DNA of 9,488 bases, taken from NCBI GenBank assembly GCA_027325115.1, contig DAHWFG010000199.1, forward strand, positions 1-9,488, given 5' to 3'. How positions within the stretch are numbered: the first letter of the stretch is position 1; every line of letters begins with the position of its first letter. The notes beneath the pieces were generated by a model. It was not told where the DNA came from, ran no database searches, and worked only from the letters and a program-made list of their open reading frames with translations. The stretch is from JAKBCQ01 sp021807585 (GTDB lineage: Bacteria > Planctomycetota > Planctomycetia > Isosphaerales > Isosphaeraceae). Made by a program: the position numbers and the translations under genes. This document shows, piece after piece, positions 1 to 6,637 of the stretch.

Positions 1-588
1 CTCCCGCTTAAACGCTTCACCATCATCGGCGCGACGACGCGCAGCGGAATGCTTTCGGGTCCGTTACGCGATCGTTTTCATATGCACGAACATCTCGAAT
101 TCTATGATATTGATGATCTGGCCGTCATCGTCACCACCAACGCGCGCAAGCTCCGTGTCGAGATCGCCGAAGAGGCCGCGATCGAACTGGCGCGGCGAAG
201 CCGAGGAACGCCTCGGCTCGCCAACGCCAGACTCCGCTGGGTGCGCGATTACGCAACCGCGCGCGCCGACGGTCGCATCACGCTCGATGTCGCGCGCAGC
301 GCCCTCGAAATGCAAGAAATCGACGTCGAAGGGCTCGACCGCCAAGATCGCCGTTACCTCGAAACGCTCGCACGCGTCTTCAACGGCGGTCCGACCGGTG
401 TCGAGGCGATCGCCGCGACGATGAACATCGCCGTCGACACCCTCACCGACGAAATCGAACCGTATCTCCTCCGCCGCGAATTCATCGTCCGTTCCCCGCG
501 CGGCCGCCGCGCCGCCCCCGCCGCTTATCTCGCGCTCGGCATCGCCGAACCCGAACGCGACGACGACGATTCAAACCTCATGTTCTGA
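1..588 (+). CDS. ruvB: Holliday junction branch migration ATPase RuvB, C-terminal part (5' end outside window)
   Basis: RuvB is the hexameric AAA+ motor that drives branch migration of Holliday junctions with RuvA, ahead of RuvC cleavage. The reading frame is open from base 1, so the gene starts upstream of the window; about 195 codons are present of the usual 330-350. Visible in order: the sensor-1 strand FTIIGATTR, then SGPLRDRF with the arginine-finger region, LEFY, the small AAA lid with a degenerate RGTPRLANARLRWVRDYA stretch (family form usually R.IANRLLRRVRDYA), and the winged-helix DNA-binding domain starting near EIDVEGLDRQDRRYL and ending in the RSPRGR motif. The ATG at 49 lies inside the sensor-1 region and is not the start. 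The short acidic tail (EPERDDDDSNLMF) is not part of the conserved fold. The gene converges with the sua5 homologue, 52 bases away. Family assignment is secure. Confidence 0.95.
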   Translation, partial: LPLKRFTIIGATTRSGMLSGPLRDRFHMHEHLEFYDIDDLAVIVTTNARKLRVEIAEEAAIELARRSRGTPRLANARLRWVRDYATARADGRITLDVARSALEMQEIDVEGLDRQDRRYLETLARVFNGGPTGVEAIAATMNIAVDTLTDEIEPYLLRREFIVRSPRGRRAAPAAYLALGIAEPERDDDDSNLMF

Positions 589-640
589 GCAATAAATTAA
601 GTTTTATTATGATGGATTGTTGAATTATTATTATGATCGA
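589..640. other. short AT-rich gap between convergent genes
   Basis: The gap between the ruvB stop and the sua5 stop is strikingly AT-rich beside GC-rich genes. It contains a 10-base direct repeat, TTATTATGAT, at 604-613 and 628-637. I see no GC-rich hairpin with a T tract, so no clear intrinsic terminator for either gene. Confidence 0.4.
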
Positions 641-1747
641 TCACAAGTTTATTTGATACGGTCGCGAGGCGCGGGTCGAGCGGTCGCGGACGGCGAGCCA
701 TTCGGGACGATCGGGGGGAAGGACGATCACGATCTCGTCGAGCGCGCGATCGTCGAACTCGTGAAGCGTCCGATAAAACGCCTCGGCCGCGGATCCAGGA
801 TCGCGCAGGTCGATTCGCACCGCGGGTCCTGCACCGCTCGCCGATCGATCATCAAGGAGATCGATCGCGTGATCCCCCAAAACGAGCAGCCCGACGCGCC
901 CCGTCCAGGAGATCGAACCGATTCGCTCGACTTCGACGCGTGTCGCGCGGGTTCGCGGAGCGTAATGCACCGCGCTCGTTCCCGGACTCTTTAAGGCGGA
1001 CGCGTCGCGCCCCGATTCGATCTCCTTGTTATAAGAATCCATCATCTTTGACGATTGATCGCTTGAAGAATCAAGCGGTTCAAAATCTCGAATCGCGAAC
1101 CCGAGCTCCAACGCGATCGCTTCCGCCGAGATCGGCCCGGGACGAAGAATCGCCGGGATCGCGCCGGTTAGATCCAGAACGGTCGATTCGACTCCGAGCA
1201 AGCACGGACCGCCGTCGAGGACCGCGTCGATCCGACCGTTTAAATCTTTGAGAACGTGCATCGCCGTTGTGGGAGAGACGCGATTCGATCGATTGGCGCT
1301 CGGCGCCGCGATCGGTACGCCCGAATGTTCGATCAACGCGTGAGCGACCGCGTTCGCCGGCATTCGAACCGCGACGGTCGCGAGCCCCGCCGAAACGTTC
1401 GCCGCGATCCAATCGGACCGAGAACCTACGAGAGTGAGAGGACCGGGCCAAAACCGCCGCGCAAGCCGTTCGAAAACCGCCGAGGGATTCGAAACGCACG
1501 ACCAGGCCATTTCAATATCACTTACATGAACAATTAATGGGTTATATGACGGTCGCCCTTTGGCCTCGAAGATCGCGGCGACGGCTTTCGCGTCGGTCGC
1601 GTTCGCTCCCAGGCCGTAAACGGTTTCGGTGGGAAAGGCGACGAGCCCGCCGCGACGGATGATCGACGCGGCGTGATCGATCAATTCGGCGCCTGGTCGA
1701 TCTCGGTCGACGATGAGGATACGCGTTACTTTCTCATCCTTTTTCAT
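641..1747 (-). CDS. sua5: Sua5/YrdC/YwlC-type L-threonylcarbamoyladenylate synthase
   Basis: Makes threonylcarbamoyl-AMP from threonine, bicarbonate and ATP in the cytoplasm, the first step of the universal t6A37 modification of ANN-decoding tRNAs. The 368-residue length fits the long Sua5 form rather than the short TsaC form. The YrdC domain covers about residues 18-225: FPTETVYGLGANA (38-50), KGRPSYNPLIVHV (Tyr where Asp/Ser is common), the SANRSNRVSPTT nucleotide-site motif, GVESTVLDL and ILRPGPIS. A polar linker rich in Ser and Asp, encoded by an AT-rich patch, leads to the C-terminal Sua5 domain, which starts near residue 254 with SPGTSAVHYAP and ends with a short AVRDR motif. The ATG at 1747 lies inside the end of the upstream deoxyhypusine-synthase-like gene, giving a 14-base overlap and probable translational coupling. 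It is the last gene of a probable three-gene operon with pdaD. Confidence 0.92.
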   Translation of the reverse strand: MKKDEKVTRILIVDRDRPGAELIDHAASIIRRGGLVAFPTETVYGLGANATDAKAVAAIFEAKGRPSYNPLIVHVSDIEMAWSCVSNPSAVFERLARRFWPGPLTLVGSRSDWIAANVSAGLATVAVRMPANAVAHALIEHSGVPIAAPSANRSNRVSPTTAMHVLKDLNGRIDAVLDGGPCLLGVESTVLDLTGAIPAILRPGPISAEAIALELGFAIRDFEPLDSSSDQSSKMMDSYNKEIESGRDASALKSPGTSAVHYAPRTRATRVEVERIGSISWTGRVGLLVLGDHAIDLLDDRSASGAGPAVRIDLRDPGSAAEAFYRTLHEFDDRALDEIVIVLPPDRPEWLAVRDRSTRASRPYQINL

Positions 1748-2831
1748 GACGCTTCATGTATGCTTGGGCGAGCGCCTGGTGATTCGCCTCGCGCTTGTCG
1801 TAAAGCCGTTTCAGGCTTCGAGGCTCGCGCCGCGCAAGCGCGTACGCGGTTAATAGCGGAAGTGCGATCGTGCTGTCGGTGTAACACGTGACCGAATCGG
1901 GGAGACGTTCGGGATCGACCTTGCCCCACGTCATCGCCTCGCTCGCGGTCGCCCCCGAAAGACCGCCGGTATCGGGCCTGGCGTCGGTGACCTGAAGGAA
2001 ATAATCGTGCCCGCTCTCCTCGAGCCCGAGAACCTCTTGAATTTGCGGCTCGGTTTGCAGCATGAAATTCTTGGGGCTGCCGCCTCCCAAAATCAAAACG
2101 CCCGATTTGCCGCCGTTTCGCTTGGCCTGATGAACAATTGAAGCGGTTTCGTTGACATCACGCAACGTGTCGATCTCAAGCTTGCTTCCCTGAAGCTTGA
2201 GCGCCGCGAGGTTCATCCCGATCGAGCTGTCGCCGGGGCTCGACGTGTAAATCGGCGTCCCAGACTCGTAAGCCGCGGCGAGCAAACTGTTCGAAGGCTT
2301 GCCGATCGTCTCGCCGCGCGCCACAAGATACCTGCCGATCTCGTAATGAAGCTCGGCGGTCCCCATCGATCGGCCGAACGAATCGTCGCCAAGCAACTCG
2401 CGAAAGAACCGATCGGTATCGAGCAATGTTTGATAATCAAAAACAATATCATAAATACGGATAATTTGATTTTCACGAAGTGCGAGATCGTCGAGACCGG
2501 GTCCGCTTTGATGCAGCGGGAGGTCGAGCGCGTGATGAGCGTCGTGGTAAAGATTGGCGCCGGTGGAGACGATCCAATCGACGAAGCCTGAGTGAACGAG
2601 CGGGATCAGGCAGCTCATTCCCAGCCCCGCGGGAGTGAGCGCGCCCGCGACCGCGAGCCCGACGGTGCAATCGGGTTCGAGCATCTTCCGCACGAAAACC
2701 TGACAAAGCTCGCGAAGCCTGCCGCCGTTATAACTGAGGAACGCCGAGTCGATAAGATCGGCCGCGGTTTCGCCCCCCGTCACCCGCGCGGGGGCGATCC
2801 GCCTGGGACCGATTTGATGAAGATAACTCAT
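1734..2831 (-). CDS. deoxyhypusine synthase-like protein (probable polyamine-modifying enzyme)
   Basis: The eukaryotic/archaeal family uses NAD to move the aminobutyl group of spermidine onto a lysine of eIF5A. Bacteria lack that target, and bacterial homologues are linked to homospermidine or other polyamine synthesis. From the ATG at 2831 the product is 365 residues. Seen: an N-terminal FVRKMLEPDCTVGLAVAGALTPAGL block, the STGANLYHD loop (89-97), RIYDIVFDYQ, the TSSPGDSSIGMN motif (196-207) that I associate with the bacterial branch, a GGGSPKNF turn, and SEAMTWGK (297-304) with Glu298, Trp302 and the catalytic-type Lys304. A start at 2891 would add 20 Arg-rich residues and overlap pdaD, so 2831 is preferred; it sits 17 bases after the pdaD stop. 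The 3' end overlaps sua5. Family membership is confident; the exact reaction is not. Confidence 0.9.
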   Translation of the reverse strand: MSYLHQIGPRRIAPARVTGGETAADLIDSAFLSYNGGRLRELCQVFVRKMLEPDCTVGLAVAGALTPAGLGMSCLIPLVHSGFVDWIVSTGANLYHDAHHALDLPLHQSGPGLDDLALRENQIIRIYDIVFDYQTLLDTDRFFRELLGDDSFGRSMGTAELHYEIGRYLVARGETIGKPSNSLLAAAYESGTPIYTSSPGDSSIGMNLAALKLQGSKLEIDTLRDVNETASIVHQAKRNGGKSGVLILGGGSPKNFMLQTEPQIQEVLGLEESGHDYFLQVTDARPDTGGLSGATASEAMTWGKVDPERLPDSVTCYTDSTIALPLLTAYALARREPRSLKRLYDKREANHQALAQAYMKRHEKG

Positions 2832-2848
2832 GCCGATGCGTTCACGCC

Positions 2849-3397
2849 TCATTCGGGAAGGAGGATCGCGGCCGCGACGACCGTCGTCCAAAGCCCGTCC
2901 TTATTGCCGACCGCGGATTGGGTGACTTCCTTGGTTTTGTAGATGACGTCGGCGATCTTCCAGATTTCTCGTTTCTCATCCCACGAACTGTCGGGATTGA
3001 ACTCGACGCCGAGGACCGTCGCGAGCATCTCGGCGGCAAGATCCTCGGCGTAATCCGCGGCAAGCTTGGCGGTTTGCCCGTACGCGTGATGTTCGGAAAG
3101 ATATCCAAACGTGTTCCGATCGCGCGGAATCGCGACACCGACGCTCGCGGCGATCAACCGATTGGGCTCGGCGGTCGCGGCCTCGCTGATCACAACGTGC
3201 ACGATTTGCCCGGGTTGAAGCTGCTTGAGCCCCTGATCGATCGATACCTCTTCGCAATTGGGCGGAAAGATGCTCGACACGCGAACCAGGTTGTAACAAG
3301 CGATGCGGGCGTCGCGAAGCGCGAGTTCGAAACTCGCGAGCTTTTCACGGTGCGTCCCGACCCCCTTGGTGAAAAACAGTCGTTTGGGAACGTACAT
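2849..3397 (-). CDS. pdaD: pyruvoyl-dependent arginine decarboxylase
   Basis: Converts L-arginine to agmatine and CO2 using a covalent pyruvoyl group instead of pyridoxal phosphate. The 182-residue product matches the archaeal/bacterial PvlArgDC family. The proenzyme is expected to cleave itself at the Ser41-Ser42 bond within RVSSIFPPN, giving a 41-residue beta chain and an alpha chain that starts with the pyruvoyl residue. Other family signatures are the N-terminal PKRLFFTKGVG, the central PGQIVHVVISEAATAEPNRLIAASVGVA and GYLSEHHAYG. The start ATG has a good Shine-Dalgarno sequence, GGAGGTG, 11 bases upstream. It is the first gene of a probable operon with the deoxyhypusine-synthase-like gene and sua5, which suggests that the agmatine feeds polyamine synthesis. 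No agmatinase or agmatine deiminase gene lies in the window. Confidence 0.93.
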   Translation of the reverse strand: MYVPKRLFFTKGVGTHREKLASFELALRDARIACYNLVRVSSIFPPNCEEVSIDQGLKQLQPGQIVHVVISEAATAEPNRLIAASVGVAIPRDRNTFGYLSEHHAYGQTAKLAADYAEDLAAEMLATVLGVEFNPDSSWDEKREIWKIADVIYKTKEVTQSAVGNKDGLWTTVVAAAILLPE

Positions 3398-3408
3398 CTA
3401 AGAGCTGA

Positions 3409-3415
3409 CACCTCC
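3409..3415 (-). promoter_or_regulatory. Shine-Dalgarno sequence for pdaD
   Basis: On the minus strand this reads GGAGGTG, 11 bases before the ATG at 3397. The spacing is slightly long, but it is the strongest ribosome-binding signal in the polyamine cluster and supports the chosen start. Confidence 0.6.
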
Positions 3416-4021
3416 AAGGAAACCGACCGACCCTCGCGCGCCTCGGATCGCCGGAAAACCGCCCGACACGACGAACACACACCGAACGCGAACGAAGACT
3501 TAAGCTAAGACATTCCCCCTCCCCCTTCAAGGTCGACTTGAAACCGAAGCTCAAATCGTCGCCGATTCCGCGCGAACAGCTTCACCAAGCCTTAACATAA
3601 TCATCGGCTTCGTCGGATCGGAAATCAGCGGCGGCGCCGAGCGAACCCACGCGGTTTCGCCCGCGTCCCGAATCCACCAAACCTATTAACAAAGCCAATA
3701 CTTAATAGATATTTTTAACTTTTATATTGCTCAATTATGTTTTTGGATCACAATTCTCGGATGTCGCGAAAGATTGTCGGGATTGCTCGGCGGTCGCATG
3801 AGCGCCGGACTTTTCTATCTTCTCGAAGGTTTTGGCACGGCGATTCCTCCATGGAGAGGGCGTCCCTCCCGGTGCGCCGAATTATTATTCGAATTGGAAT
3901 TTGTTTTTTTGCGATTTCTATTCGGGAGGACGAACCTCCCGATCAGCCGCCATATCAGTAATATCCTTCACATATACTCTAGGCGGTATCCGCATTTGTC
4001 TTTATCTGAATTATATTGACC
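3416..4021. other. gene-free region upstream of pdaD and downstream of uppS
   Basis: About 600 bases with no frame that I recognise as protein. The pdaD-proximal part is GC-rich. Positions 3680-3760 are AT-rich and could hold the pdaD promoter, but I could not pick a convincing -35/-10 pair. Positions 3835-3945 are dense in self-complementary sequence: the palindrome CTCCATGGAG, a small GAGGG/CCCTC hairpin around 3858-3868, and the perfect 8-bp hairpin at 3922-3942. Open frames on the plus strand between 3737 and 4062 show three overlapping reading frames with no family resemblance and are taken as chance. Confidence 0.5.
3922..3942. repeat. perfect hairpin, 8-bp stem and 5-base loop
   Basis: TCGGGAGG, loop ACGAA, CCTCCCGA. 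The stem is perfect and GC-rich. Neither strand has a T tract on its 3' side (a T run lies 5' of it on the plus strand), so it does not match a canonical intrinsic terminator. It may be a processing or stability element in the uppS 3' region or the pdaD leader. Confidence 0.6.
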
Positions 4022-4058
4022 CGCGATTCGTCGCGGCGCACCCGCGCGCCGAATCGCG
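4022..4058 (-). terminator. hairpin 41 bases past the uppS stop, possible terminator
   Basis: An outer 8-bp stem CGCGATTC/GAATCGCG encloses an inner 5-bp stem GGCGC/GCGCC with a 6-base loop (ACCCGC) and a 5-base bulge (GTCGC). Read in the direction of uppS transcription, it is followed by an AT-rich but not poly-T stretch (GGTCAATATAATTC). Position and strength suggest the end of the purA-uppS transcript; the missing T tract keeps confidence moderate. Confidence 0.45.
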
Positions 4059-4099
4059 ATGAATGTGTTTTGTACCAGCCGGCGGGCGACTCTCTCTCC

Positions 4100-4915
4100 T
4101 CATCCCCGAGGCGAGGCGCGGTGAGCTTCGATCGCCGCCGATGAATCGGTTCCCGGCAATCCGCCGAACTTCCGATCCCGCGCCGCGTACGCCAAAAAAG
4201 CGTCGTGGAGGTTCCGAGCACGAAAATCGGGCCAGAGGACGTCGGTCACATAAAATTCGGCGTAAGAAATCTGCCAAAGCAAAAAGTTGCTCACGCGAAG
4301 CTCGCCGGCAGTTCGAATCAGCAAATCGGGCTCGGGAGATCCCGCAGTGTATAAATACGAGGAAAAGCATTCTTCGTCGATCGACGAAGGATCAATCGCG
4401 CCCAATCGCGCGGCTTCCGCGATCCGCCGCGCCGCATCGGCGATTTCGGTCCTGCCTCCATAATTGACGGCCAAACAGAGCGTCATGCCGCGATTGTCGC
4501 GGGTTTCGGCGATCGTTCGGTCAATCTCCCCAAGCACGCGATCGGGAAGCCCCGAGCGACGACCAATCATCGTTAAACGTATGTCTTGCTCCTTCAGCTC
4601 GTCGCGCTCGATCACCACGAAATGACGGAGCAGCTTCATCAAAAAGCCGAGTTCGCGCGGCGGTCGTTTCCAGTTTTCGACCGACAGACAATATAAAGTG
4701 AGTTGCTCCATGCCTAATCGACGGCATTCCTCGACGGTCGCTCGAACGCTCTCGATCCCGCGACGATGACCGACGATTCGAGGCGCTCCGCGGAGCCGAG
4801 CCCACCGACCGTTGCCGTCCATGATGATCGCGACATGCCGCGGCAGCCGATCGGGACTAAGCCCGAGCGACTCCAGACGCGCCAAATCCTCGCTCAAAAT
4901 CGTCGTGTTCGACAA
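4100..4915 (-). CDS. uppS: isoprenyl transferase (di-trans,poly-cis-undecaprenyl diphosphate synthase)
   Basis: Condenses isopentenyl diphosphate units onto farnesyl diphosphate to make undecaprenyl diphosphate, the lipid carrier for cell-envelope glycan synthesis. It acts at the inner face of the membrane. Family motifs in order: HVAIIMDGNGRW (27-38) with the essential Asp33, the GHRRG substrate loop, TLYCLSVENWKRPPRE, RTAGELRVSNFLLWQ (diphosphate-binding Arg residues) and SYAEFYVTDVLWPDF with the Mg-binding Glu. The 271-residue length is close to the usual 250-ish plus a short N-terminal extension. The start is TTG at 4915: the in-frame codons just upstream include a TGA at 4919-4921, and AAGGTGG lies 8 bases before the TTG. 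The gene follows purA by 60 bases on the same strand, so co-transcription is possible. The C-terminal tail after DRKFGGLP is poorly conserved. Confidence 0.95.
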   Translation of the reverse strand: MSNTTILSEDLARLESLGLSPDRLPRHVAIIMDGNGRWARLRGAPRIVGHRRGIESVRATVEECRRLGMEQLTLYCLSVENWKRPPRELGFLMKLLRHFVVIERDELKEQDIRLTMIGRRSGLPDRVLGEIDRTIAETRDNRGMTLCLAVNYGGRTEIADAARRIAEAARLGAIDPSSIDEECFSSYLYTAGSPEPDLLIRTAGELRVSNFLLWQISYAEFYVTDVLWPDFRARNLHDAFLAYAARDRKFGGLPGTDSSAAIEAHRASPRG

Positions 4916-4923
4916 ACCTCAAT

Positions 4924-4930
4924 CCACCTT
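4924..4930 (-). promoter_or_regulatory. Shine-Dalgarno sequence that decides the uppS TTG start
   Basis: On the minus strand this reads AAGGTGG, one mismatch from AAGGAGG, 8 bases before the TTG at 4915. It lies within a minimal ATG-AAG-GTG-GAT-TGA frame (4919-4933) that is in phase with uppS but stopped before it, so the upstream ATG cannot be the uppS start. Confidence 0.6.
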
Positions 4931-4975
4931 CATAAATATACGTGTTTCATTCGATTAACAATATAACTATAATAA

Positions 4976-6265
4976 TTAGATCAAATGAATCGTCTGGGTT
5001 CGATCGGGTCCCACCGAGGCGATCGAAGCCCTGACGCCGACTTGTTTGGAAAGAAAAGCGACGTAATCGAGTGCCGCGGCGGGGAGGTCGTCGACCGAGC
5101 GCGCTTTCGAGACGTCCTCCGTCCAACCGGGAAGCGTTTCATAAACGGGCCTGCAGCGTTCCCAATCGGCCAAACGACTGGGAAAGCGATCGATTTTACG
5201 ACCCGAGCGATCCTCATACGCGACCGCGACGCGGATCGGATCGATCCCCGAAAGGACGTCGAGGAGCATGACCGCGAGTTCGGTCGACCCGCTCACCCTC
5301 GCGGCGTAGCGGGTCGCGACCGCGTCGAACCAGCCGCAACGCCGCGGCCGACCCGTCACCGTGCCGTATTCACGACCGACGCGGCGGATCCGCTCGCCGA
5401 TTTCGTTGTCTTGTTCGGTCGGAAACGGTCCGCCCCCCACGCGCGTCGTATATGCCTTGATCACTCCCACCGACCGATTGATCTCTCGAGCCGGCACGCC
5501 CGAACCGGGGGAAATCCCCGCTCCGCTCGAATTCGAACTCGTCACATACGGATAACTGCCGTGATCGACGTCGAGAAGCGTTCCCTGCGCGCCTTCAAAT
5601 AAAAGCCGCACGCCGCGATCGACCGCGTCGTGCAGCCACGCTGTGGTATCGACCACCATCGGCCGCAACCGATCCGCGTAAGCAAGGTATTCGTCGGCCA
5701 CCAAGGCGGCGTCGAGCGGTTCGTAATCGGGCAAAACCGCTTTGAGTAATCGATTCTTGTATGTAATGATCCGACCGACATGTTCACGAAAGCGATCGGC
5801 GTCAAACCAATCCCCCATGCGCACTCCGTGCACCCTGCCGACTTTATCGCGATAGCACGGGCCGATGCCGCGGCGGGTGGTTCCGAGCCGATCCGCCGCG
5901 GAGGTCGATTCCTCGGTGAGCCGCTCTTCGATCAAATGATACGGCATAATTAGATGTGCGCGATCGCTGATCAGTAACCGATCGCCGATATCGACCCCTT
6001 GCGCCGTCAGGGTTTCCACCTCTTTAAGGAGGGCCGGAGGGTGAACGACGACTCCGTTACCAATGACCGCGATGATCCCGGGGCGTAACACGCCCGTCGG
6101 TACGAGCGAGAGTTTGAACGTCACGCCGCCGACGACGATCGTGTGTCCCGCGTTCGCTCCACCCTGATAGCGCACGACCGCGTCGTGTTCCTCGCAAAGG
6201 AGATCGACGATCTTCCCCTTCGCCTCGTCGCCCCATTGCAAACCCACAACACATGTCGACGCCAC
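4976..6265 (-). CDS. purA: adenylosuccinate synthetase
   Basis: Catalyses GTP-dependent joining of IMP and aspartate to adenylosuccinate, the committed step to AMP in the cytoplasm. From the GTG at 6265 the product is 429 residues, the usual family length, and the catalytic residues fall at the standard positions: Asp13 in the P-loop WGDEAKGK and His41 in GGANAGHT. Also visible are the IMP-site block GTTRRGIGPCYRDKVGR, LLFEGAQGTLLDVDHGSYPYVTSSN, GVIKAYTTRVGGGPFPTE, GTVTGRPRRCGWFDAVATRYA and a C-terminal GPDRTQTIHL guanine-site motif. The P-loop has Ala where most bacteria have Gly (GDEGKGK). A TTG at 6283 in the same frame would add 6 residues but sits inside the ribosome-binding sequence, so GTG is preferred. 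It leads into uppS 60 bases downstream and is divergent from the RHS remnant. Confidence 0.96.
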   Translation of the reverse strand: MASTCVVGLQWGDEAKGKIVDLLCEEHDAVVRYQGGANAGHTIVVGGVTFKLSLVPTGVLRPGIIAVIGNGVVVHPPALLKEVETLTAQGVDIGDRLLISDRAHLIMPYHLIEERLTEESTSAADRLGTTRRGIGPCYRDKVGRVHGVRMGDWFDADRFREHVGRIITYKNRLLKAVLPDYEPLDAALVADEYLAYADRLRPMVVDTTAWLHDAVDRGVRLLFEGAQGTLLDVDHGSYPYVTSSNSSGAGISPGSGVPAREINRSVGVIKAYTTRVGGGPFPTEQDNEIGERIRRVGREYGTVTGRPRRCGWFDAVATRYAARVSGSTELAVMLLDVLSGIDPIRVAVAYEDRSGRKIDRFPSRLADWERCRPVYETLPGWTEDVSKARSVDDLPAAALDYVAFLSKQVGVRASIASVGPDRTQTIHLI

Positions 6266-6273
6266 GATCGAAT

Positions 6274-6281
6274 CTCTCCCC
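6274..6281 (-). promoter_or_regulatory. Shine-Dalgarno sequence that decides the purA GTG start
   Basis: On the minus strand this reads GGGGAGAG, 8 bases before the GTG at 6265. It overlaps the alternative TTG at 6283, which argues against that codon. The remaining 200 bases up to the RHS remnant hold no gene or promoter that I can identify with confidence. Confidence 0.6.
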
Positions 6282-6481
6282 AACTCGCGATCTTACCGGA
6301 TCTTCGGTTCGTTCCGCGAACCGCTTTGTTCCGCCGCGCATGAAACACTTAAACTAACGATCGATCACGGATCAAGTCAACCGGGGAAAAGCGAAGCCGT
6401 GCTCAAGCGACTCATACGGTCGCTTCGTTCTCCGAAATCAATCGATAGACTCGTTCGCTCACCAATCATCGAGAAAACACG

Positions 6482-6637
6482 ACGACATCGGTCGGTCTCT
6501 TAACCGAACCGTCGGGACCCGTCCCCGCTCTCGTTTACAACACCACGTCGTATTACGACTCCGCGAATCGTCTGACCGCATCCGTCAACGTCAATACCAA
6601 TGGAAACTCGGTTTACTCCCGTCCGTCGACCGTCCCC
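6482..6637 (+). pseudogene. RHS coding sequence upstream of the first usable start codon
   Basis: In phase with the RHS frame that continues at 6638, these codons read as RHS protein: TTTSVGLLTEP, TTSYYDSANRLTASVNVNTN and YSRPSTVP. The frame is open back to a TAG at 6446-6448, but it has no ATG, GTG or TTG before the TTG at 6638, and RHS resemblance fades at about 6480. The gene has therefore lost its 5' part, which in full RHS proteins is normally long and includes the secretion region. This stretch is coding DNA left over from an intact ancestor. Confidence 0.7.

Noticed and set aside
617..994. Open frame on the plus strand across the sua5 gene
   Set aside because: It is antisense to a well-supported gene, Arg-rich and without family resemblance; GC-rich DNA opens such frames by chance.
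2918..3508. 196-codon plus-strand frame over pdaD
   Set aside because: It is the antisense shadow of the pdaD reading frame; no motif or ribosome-binding site supports it.
3922..3942. Strong hairpin as an intrinsic terminator
   Set aside because: The T run lies on the wrong side for the plus strand, and the minus strand continues A-rich, so it lacks the U tract required for the canonical type.
3737..4062. Three overlapping plus-strand frames in the uppS-pdaD gap
   Set aside because: All three phases are open over the same AT-rich stretch, none has a ribosome-binding site, and the hairpins fall inside them.
4985..5602. 205-codon plus-strand frame over purA
   Set aside because: It is antisense to purA, whose protein matches its family over its full length; the translation is low-complexity Arg/Asp-rich.
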